Assembly: GCA_016214225.1 (NCBI GenBank)
Contig: JACROX010000036.1
Location: 1 to 11,024 of the forward strand
Reading direction: 5' to 3'
Source: Candidatus Peregrinibacteria bacterium
GTDB lineage: Bacteria > Patescibacteriota > Gracilibacteria > UBA1369 > LOWO2-01-FULL-3
DNA: 11,024 bases
Shown: in pieces, positions 6,890 through 11,024 of the stretch
Layout: each line of letters begins with the position of its first letter
Numbering within the stretch: position 1 is the stretch's first letter
The notes under the pieces: model-generated
What the model was told of the DNA's origin: nothing
Database searches by the model: none
Seen by the model: the letters and a program-made list of their open reading frames with translations, nothing else
Position numbers and translations under genes: made by a program

Positions 6890-7648
6890 TTATATTTCCT
6901 TAATACTATCAGAAAAAGACCCTCTTGCAAGAACTATACAGTAAACCTTATTTGCTCCGGATTTTTTTAATGCCTTACTGCACTCATTCAATGTTGAGCA
7001 TGTTGTGGCCACGTCATCTATTAAAATAATATTTTTGTATTGTATTAATTCTTCAAAGTCTTTTTTAACTTTTATTGAATCAACGAGATTTATAAGCCTC
7101 TCTTTTTGGCTGAGCGAAACCTGATCTCTCCTAAATTCGGGACGATCCAAACAGTCAAAAATTTTTAATCCGGTTTTTTCGGCGGCGTATTTCGCGAGAA
7201 GTTCGGATTGGTTGAATCCGCGCTCCTTGAATTTTTTTTTATGCAAAGGGACAAATGTTATTAAAGTCTTTTCTCCTTCATAATGACCAAATTGACTGTT
7301 CATTTGGGTAATCAAAATTTCTCCCAAACAAAAGTGCAATTCTTCAATAAAGTTATACTTGAAATTTACAATCAATTTGCTCAGCAAACTTTCTTTTTCA
7401 TAATTTAAACAGACAATAAGTTTATCAAAGCAAAACATTTTCCTGCATCCATTTCTTGAGCATAAAATTTCTCCGTCGTTTATTCTGTCGCATACGGGGC
7501 AAATTTGGTGATCTACAAGGCTAAATTTTCTAAAACATTTTTCACAGAGATAACAGTCGCCATTCCCGCATCCGAAACAGATTTTTGGAAAAAGAACATT
7601 CAGCACAAGATCTTTTAATTTCATGAAATTCATAAAAATTTCATACAC
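6890..7648 (-). CDS. comF: ComF-family amidophosphoribosyltransferase-like competence protein
   Basis: ComF proteins have an N-terminal zinc-binding segment and a phosphoribosyltransferase fold, and are needed for DNA uptake, probably after import of single-stranded DNA. The product is up to 252 aa. Cysteine pairs near the N-terminus (CFGCG, YLCEKC, CPVC, then CSRNGC) form the zinc-ribbon part. PLHKKKFKERGFNQSELLAK is the ComF signature block, and IILIDDVATTCSTL is the PRPP-binding loop with its acidic pair. The start is uncertain: ATGs occur at 7648, 7633 and 7624, none with a clear Shine-Dalgarno site. The last gives MKLKDLVLNVLFPK, which matches relatives well; the longest frame is listed. 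It is the first gene of the leftward block, divergent from the YqeG-like gene across about 60 nt, and the glycosyltransferase follows 7 nt after its stop. Confidence 0.9.
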   Translation of the reverse strand: MYEIFMNFMKLKDLVLNVLFPKICFGCGNGDCYLCEKCFRKFSLVDHQICPVCDRINDGEILCSRNGCRKMFCFDKLIVCLNYEKESLLSKLIVNFKYNFIEELHFCLGEILITQMNSQFGHYEGEKTLITFVPLHKKKFKERGFNQSELLAKYAAEKTGLKIFDCLDRPEFRRDQVSLSQKERLINLVDSIKVKKDFEELIQYKNIILIDDVATTCSTLNECSKALKKSGANKVYCIVLARGSFSDSIKEI

Positions 7649-7695
7649 GACAAAAATAAAAAAATCTTAAATTTTCCTAAAATCGGATATGCTTA

Positions 7696-7701
7696 TATAA
7701 T
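7696..7701 (+). promoter_or_regulatory. -10 element of the yqeG promoter, probably leaderless
   Basis: A perfect TATAAT ends only 6 nt before the ATG at 7708, so transcription would start at or next to the start codon, and no Shine-Dalgarno site could be transcribed. The -35 region (about 7672-7678, T-rich) is weak. The overlapping TTATAT at 7693-7698, preceded by TGC, is an alternative -10 with the same consequence. Confidence 0.5.
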
Positions 7702-7707
7702 TCGCCT

Positions 7708-8289
7708 ATGGATAAAAGCAGGGAAGGAATAACTTTGGAGAAAATTTATCAGCTTTTTAGGCTTTTTCCTCCAAAAAATACAAAAACACTGGCAAGGATA
7801 AACACCTTTTCGGAATTGGATTTGGTGGAGATAAATAAAGGAAAAAGTCTCAATATTAAAGGCATAATTTTAGACGTGGATGATTGCATAGCTGAAGATC
7901 ATAAAGAAATCCTTCAAAAAAATATCGATCACATAAACAAGTTATTGTCACAAGGATTTAAAATTGCCATTTATTCAAATATGGAAAAAACATCAAGATA
8001 CGACTCGCTGGATAAGAGAATAATAATACTGACGAATCTGCCGGAAAAGCCTTCGTTAAAAGGTTTTAAAACCGCGTTAAAAGCTTTGGATCTAAACGCG
8101 AACGAAACAGTTATGGTGGGAGATAATTACATGACGGATGGAGGCGCGATCAGAGAGGGGATTCATTTTATAAAAGTAAAACCAATCAAATCAAAATATC
8201 AAGGATTTCCATATAGGCAGAAAATGGCGATAAATGGCTTTTTAAGGTCATTTTACAATGGCTTGAGCAGATTTTATGAAATATGGTAA
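7708..8289 (+). CDS. yqeG: YqeG-like HAD-superfamily phosphatase
   Basis: This is a predicted HAD-superfamily subclass IIIA phosphatase of 193 aa, slightly longer than the B. subtilis YqeG of about 170. HAD motif I is DVDDC (56-60) with nucleophile D56 and acid/base D58; the usual threonine of DxDxT is a cysteine here. Motif II is the serine of IYSN (S90), motif III is the lysine in EKPSLKGF (K114 or K118), and motif IV is GDNYMTD with D139 and D144. The N-terminal about 50 residues match the leader region of YqeG proteins, and the end is a basic, aromatic tail. The in vivo substrate of this family is not established, so none is assigned. The gene is divergent from comF and appears to be read from a leaderless promoter. 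The peroxiredoxin gene follows. Confidence 0.85.
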   Translation: MDKSREGITLEKIYQLFRLFPPKNTKTLARINTFSELDLVEINKGKSLNIKGIILDVDDCIAEDHKEILQKNIDHINKLLSQGFKIAIYSNMEKTSRYDSLDKRIIILTNLPEKPSLKGFKTALKALDLNANETVMVGDNYMTDGGAIREGIHFIKVKPIKSKYQGFPYRQKMAINGFLRSFYNGLSRFYEIW

Positions 8290-8332
8290 GATCGCCAACA
8301 CAAAATATATTAATTTTTTAATCACTTTATAT

Positions 8333-8908
8333 ATGAGTTGTTCAGGTTCTTGTTCCGGAGGGAAATGTGATTGCTCTTGTGAAAATGAATGTTATTTGCA
8401 AGTTGGACACTTGGCCCCTTCATTTGACGTGGAAGGGTTTTTTAAAGGGCAAAAAGCAAAATATTCCCTGAAAGGCCACAAGGGAAAATGGGTGATTTTA
8501 TTTTTTTATCCGTTGGATTTTACTTTTGTGTGTCCTACGGAACTTGTTGAATTAAGCAAAAGACACAACGAATTTGAGGGAATTAATACTCAAGTATTGG
8601 GCATGAGCGTGGATAGCGTTTATTCTCATGAGGCATGGTTGAAAGAACTTGGAGAATTAAATTATCCGCTTCTAAGCGATATAACCAAAGAGGTGAGCGC
8701 GGATTATAATGTTCTTATTCCTGAAAAAGGAATCAGTCTTAGAGGAGCTTTTATAATTGATCCGGAAGGGGTTTTGAAATGTTACATGGTCAATGATCTT
8801 GGAGTTGGCAGAAATGTCGATGAATTAAAAAGGCTTATAAGCGCTTTCCAAACAGGCGATCTTTGTCCCGTTGGATGGAAACCCGGAGAAAAAACATTGG
8901 GGAAATGA
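8333..8908 (+). CDS. Typical 2-Cys peroxiredoxin (AhpC/Prx1 type) with a cysteine-rich N-terminus
   Basis: The enzyme reduces hydrogen peroxide and organic peroxides through a cysteine pair, with electrons from a thioredoxin- or AhpF-like partner. The product is 191 aa from the ATG at 8333. The peroxidatic site PLDFTFVC (60-67) supplies P60, T64 and C67, the conserved arginine is R137 (SLRGAF), and the resolving cysteine C178 sits in DLCPVGWKPG near the end, as in the Prx1/AhpC class. The first 20 residues are odd: six cysteines at 3, 7, 12, 14, 16 and 20, with Gly and Ser between, before the usual start near VGHLAPSF. An ATG at 8276 would add 19 residues and overlap the upstream gene by 14 nt; 8333 is preferred because the extension resembles no part of the fold. 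No Shine-Dalgarno site is seen at either start. Enzyme class is secure; electron donor is unknown. Confidence 0.92.
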   Translation: MSCSGSCSGGKCDCSCENECYLQVGHLAPSFDVEGFFKGQKAKYSLKGHKGKWVILFFYPLDFTFVCPTELVELSKRHNEFEGINTQVLGMSVDSVYSHEAWLKELGELNYPLLSDITKEVSADYNVLIPEKGISLRGAFIIDPEGVLKCYMVNDLGVGRNVDELKRLISAFQTGDLCPVGWKPGEKTLGK

Positions 8909-8909
8909 C

Positions 8910-9250
8910 ATGAACAAATTTTGCAACAAATGCGCAACGGAATTTGAAATCACGAAAGATGATTTTAAATTTTACGAAGTCATGAAAGTTCCCGCTCCGA
9001 CATTATGTCCTTTATGCCGAATGCAAAGGAAAATGTCTTTTAGAAATGAGCGCAATTTATATAAAAGAAAATGTGATTTTTCAGGACGGGAAATATTGTC
9101 GGTTTATCCAACTACTATTGCAATGACACGAATGATTTAAAAAATTGTTTCGGATGCGTTGGACTCAGACAAAAAGAATACTGCATATACAATAAACAAA
9201 AGACAAAAGAGGAATACGAAAATTTTATAAAGAATTTTTCTTTTTCCTGA
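8910..9250 (+). pseudogene. Broken multi-cysteine zinc-ribbon protein gene (internal deletion, then IS insertion)
   Basis: The ATG lies 1 nt after the peroxiredoxin stop, with GGGGA a few bases upstream. The first about 67 residues carry a zinc ribbon (CNKC, then CPLCRMQR) followed by SFRNERNLYKRKCDFSGREILSVY, which closely resembles the N-terminus of larger multi-cysteine zinc-ribbon proteins I associate with CPR genomes. The frame then runs into a stop at 9138-9140. In another frame, from about 9110, the sequence continues as CNDTNDLKNCFGC and CIYNKQKTKEEYENF, which looks like the C-terminal part of the same family. The cysteine-rich middle therefore seems deleted and the two ends joined out of frame. 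That second frame ends at a TGA supplied by the first bases of the insertion sequence. Function of the family is unknown to me. The remains are unlikely to make a working protein. Confidence 0.75.
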
Positions 9251-9260
9251 CTTCTGCCAA
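9246..9260 (+). repeat. Left terminal inverted repeat of the IS
   Basis: cctgacttctgccaa is exactly complementary to 10840-10854. The bases at positions 17 and 18 (ta) also match after one mismatch. Its first bases supply the TGA that closes the second frame of the broken zinc-ribbon gene. Confidence 0.92.
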
Positions 9261-9342
9261 CTAATTTTTCCAAAAACTATGATCGCTTAGTGTTGCGGTT
9301 TTTTGATTATTTATTTTGTTTTTGTCATACTAACAGAGCTAT

Positions 9343-10839
9343 ATGGCGTCCATTAGAAAGACAAAAACAGGATCGGGGGCTACTGCTGTGCAGATTGTGA
9401 AATATGTGAACAGAAAGGTTGTTGTCCTTAAACATGTCGGCAGCGCCCGTTCACCTGATGAAATTGATGCGCTTGTTGAAAGCGCCGAGGTGTGGATATC
9501 ACAGGAGATCCCGCAAATCAGTCTATTTCAAAAAATTCCACAACGTGTAATTTCATTGGCAACATCACAATATACCGGCATCACATATACTTTTGCATAT
9601 GATGTTCTCACGGCCATTTCGCGGCGTACAGGGTTCGGATCAATCAACAATCAACTTCTTCTTGATCTTGCATTTATGCGACTCATTGAACCGGCTTCAA
9701 AATTGCGTTCGATTGTTTTGATGGAAAAGTATTTTCACATTAAGTATGCAGAGCGTTCTGTCTATCGGATTCTTCCAAAGCTTAAAAATTGCAAAGTGGA
9801 TGTCGAGCGGATTGCCGTTGCCTGCGCGAAAGAATATTTGCGCTCTGATTTGGCTCTCGTGCTTTATGATGTGACCACTCTTTATTTTGAAACTTTTGAC
9901 GTGGACGATCTGCGAAAACCGGGTTTTTCAAAAGACAGCAAATCACAACAACCGCAAATTATGATTGGACTGCTTGTGACTTCCGAAGGTTTTCCACTCG
10001 GCTACGAAGTATTTCTGGGCAATACATTTGAAGGACACATGATGATTCCCGTTCTTGAAAAATTTGCCGCGGCAAACAATGTTGAGCTTCCGATTGTCGT
10101 TGCGGACGCGGCTATGATCAGCCGTGAAAATGTTGCGGAGCTGGAACTTCGAAAACTTTCGTACATTGTTGGTGCAAGAATGGCGAACTGCAAACCAAAA
10201 ATTATTAAGGAATCATCTGTGGCGCTAAATCAAAAAGACGGAGCAACTGTCCGTATCCCCACTGATCATGGTGATCTCATTTGCACTTTTTCCGCCAAGC
10301 GTTTTAGAAAAGACAAAGCGGAAATGGAAAAGCAGATTGCCAAAGGAAAATCCCTTATTGCAAAGAGAGAGCCGGGGAAGCGGGCAAAATTCGTGAAGCA
10401 TGCATCGGAAGGAAATATTTACGTTCTGGATGACGCACTCGTGACAAAAACAAAACTTTTACTTGGAGTGAAAGGGTATTATACAAATATTCCACAGTCA
10501 AAATTATCGAATGATGAAATCATCACCCGTTACCGTGATCTCTGGCATGTGGAACAAGCATTTCGAATAGCAAAGAGTGATTTGGCGGCACGGCCGATTT
10601 TTCATCACAAACAGGATGCCGTGCATGCTCACATGGTTATCTGTTTTGTTGCGTTGGCGCTCGGGAAATATCTTGAAATAGCAGCAAAACTATCTTTGAG
10701 ACGAATTACGGATATACTTTTGAGCGTTACTGATGCCGAAATCATCGATACGATCACAGGGGAACAATTCACAATGCGTTCCGAGCCGGATGATGAAGTG
10801 CGGTCACTGATGCAAAAATTAAAACTAGTGTCATACTAA
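9343..10839 (+). CDS. IS1634/IS4-type DDE transposase
   Basis: This enzyme cuts and rejoins the IS ends by an RNase H-like DDE mechanism. The product is 498 aa, in the normal range for IS1634-group transposases. The N-terminus MASIRKTKTGSGATAVQIVK and HVGSA resemble that group, followed by a helical DNA-binding region to about 165. The catalytic core shows the first aspartate D176 in LYDVTTLYFE, the second D255 in VVADAAM, and the glutamate E404 in RYRDLWHVEQAFRIAKSDL, which matches the Y-(2)-R-(3)-E-(6)-K signature of the IS4 superfamily. An insertion domain of about 120 residues lies between D255 and E404. The frame is uninterrupted and all three catalytic residues are present, so the protein is probably active. 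The ATG at 9343 was chosen because the family N-terminus begins there. The TAA immediately precedes the right inverted repeat. Confidence 0.93.
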   Translation: MASIRKTKTGSGATAVQIVKYVNRKVVVLKHVGSARSPDEIDALVESAEVWISQEIPQISLFQKIPQRVISLATSQYTGITYTFAYDVLTAISRRTGFGSINNQLLLDLAFMRLIEPASKLRSIVLMEKYFHIKYAERSVYRILPKLKNCKVDVERIAVACAKEYLRSDLALVLYDVTTLYFETFDVDDLRKPGFSKDSKSQQPQIMIGLLVTSEGFPLGYEVFLGNTFEGHMMIPVLEKFAAANNVELPIVVADAAMISRENVAELELRKLSYIVGARMANCKPKIIKESSVALNQKDGATVRIPTDHGDLICTFSAKRFRKDKAEMEKQIAKGKSLIAKREPGKRAKFVKHASEGNIYVLDDALVTKTKLLLGVKGYYTNIPQSKLSNDEIITRYRDLWHVEQAFRIAKSDLAARPIFHHKQDAVHAHMVICFVALALGKYLEIAAKLSLRRITDILLSVTDAEIIDTITGEQFTMRSEPDDEVRSLMQKLKLVSY

Positions 10840-10854
10840 TTGGCAGAAGTCAGG
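10840..10854 (-). repeat. Right terminal inverted repeat of the IS
   Basis: ttggcagaagtcagg is the exact reverse complement of 9246-9260 and begins directly after the transposase stop codon. Confidence 0.92.
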
Positions 10855-10855
10855 A

Positions 10856-11024
10856 GGGCTTTAAGCCGCTTCTTTTCTAGACCAAATCCGCCCGTTTTGC
10901 AACGGTTTGTACGGTTCCATAGTCTTAGGTACACCCCTTGGTCAGAACGAGGGGTATAGAATTTGGTGAAATAATAAGATACAGGGGTTCTCATATGGAG
11001 GGTTTCGTGAGGTCTGAGGATATT
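10856..11024. other. Unassigned right flank of the IS, less AT-rich, no recognised gene
   Basis: This sequence does not continue the zinc-ribbon gene broken on the other side of the IS. It holds three small hairpins: ggctttaagcc (10857-10867), ccgtt/aacgg around a TTGC loop, and acccct/aggggt around an 11-nt loop. A possible gene start is the ATG at 10995, preceded by AGGGG at a plausible distance; only ten codons (MEGFVRSEDI) are visible, too few to identify. A minus-strand frame is also open from the window end to 10836, running into the IS end, but I recognise nothing in it. It may be the left part of another mobile element. Confidence 0.3.

Larger units (their letters stand above)
9246..10854 (+). 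mobile_element. Insertion sequence of the IS1634/IS4-like group, structurally complete
   Basis: The element is 1609 bp, bounded by perfect 15-bp terminal inverted repeats (9246-9260 and 10840-10854; one more base on each side also pairs). It holds one intact DDE transposase gene whose stop codon directly abuts the right repeat. The 82-bp leader between the left repeat and the start codon includes TTGATT (9304-9309) and CATACT (9326-9331) spaced 16 nt, a weak promoter candidate. Its codon and base use are less AT-rich than the genes to the left, which suggests recent arrival. It interrupts the remains of the zinc-ribbon gene. IS1634 relatives usually make short target duplications, but none is seen: the left flank ends in cttttt and the right flank begins agggct. 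Internal structure suggests it can still move; the missing duplication suggests a rearrangement next to it. Confidence 0.9.

Noticed and set aside
6883..6930. TTG start extending the second glycosyltransferase into comF
   Set aside because: It is a rare start codon, would create a 41-nt overlap with comF, and the extension has no family similarity. The ATG at 6882 fits better.
8276..8332. Longer start for the peroxiredoxin, adding 19 residues
   Set aside because: It overlaps the upstream gene by 14 nt, has no ribosome binding site, and the added residues do not belong to the peroxiredoxin fold.
1..9250. TGA recoded as glycine, as in some CPR lineages
   Set aside because: ligA and the peroxiredoxin gene end on TGA at the expected family length, and no conserved glycine position is encoded by TGA.
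10836..11024. Minus-strand open frame running from the window end into the right end of the IS
   Set aside because: It is short, shows no recognisable domain and ends within IS sequence; most likely a chance open frame.
1..11024. CRISPR array, toxin-antitoxin or restriction-modification system
   Set aside because: No evenly spaced direct repeats, and no genes with motifs of such systems in any frame.

Overview
The window looks like a compact, AT-rich bacterial genome, most probably from the Candidate Phyla Radiation (Patescibacteria). The clues are short intergenic gaps, few clear Shine-Dalgarno sites, and remains of a multi-cysteine zinc-ribbon protein of a kind I associate with those genomes. 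TGA acts as a normal stop (ligA and the peroxiredoxin gene end on it), so code 11 fits and the TGA=Gly lineages do not. The lineage call is inference.

Layout. (1) 1-783, plus strand: C-terminal 260 residues of NAD-dependent DNA ligase LigA (helix-hairpin-helix and BRCT domains), with an insert holding a QTSLF motif that resembles a beta-clamp-binding peptide. (2) 788-950: a long inverted-repeat element between the convergent ligA and dnaX, covering the last codons of dnaX. (3) 897-7648, minus strand: a six-gene block read right to left: comF, glycosyltransferase, polX, small lipoprotein, second glycosyltransferase, dnaX. The first three are packed tightly (7-nt gap, 8-nt overlap). A good sigma70-type promoter at the end of polX can drive the last three genes separately. 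(4) 7708-9250, plus strand: a YqeG-like HAD phosphatase with an apparently leaderless promoter, a 2-Cys peroxiredoxin with an unusual cysteine-rich N-terminus, and a zinc-ribbon gene broken by an internal deletion and by an insertion sequence. (5) 9246-10854: a structurally complete IS1634/IS4-type insertion sequence with 15-bp perfect terminal inverted repeats and an intact DDE transposase, but no visible target-site duplication. (6) 10856-11024: less AT-rich sequence of unknown origin.

How the genes relate. Replication and repair functions dominate (LigA, DnaX, PolX), with ComF pointing to DNA uptake. Two GT4 glycosyltransferases and a lipoprotein suggest cell-surface work sharing the same transcript. 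The right third is an accessory region where an IS and a deletion have destroyed a gene.

The least conventional signals are three palindromic or inverted-repeat elements placed at gene borders (788-950, 2363-2440, 6819-6866). One forms the C-terminal tail of DnaX, and another is inserted in frame at the N-terminus of a glycosyltransferase.
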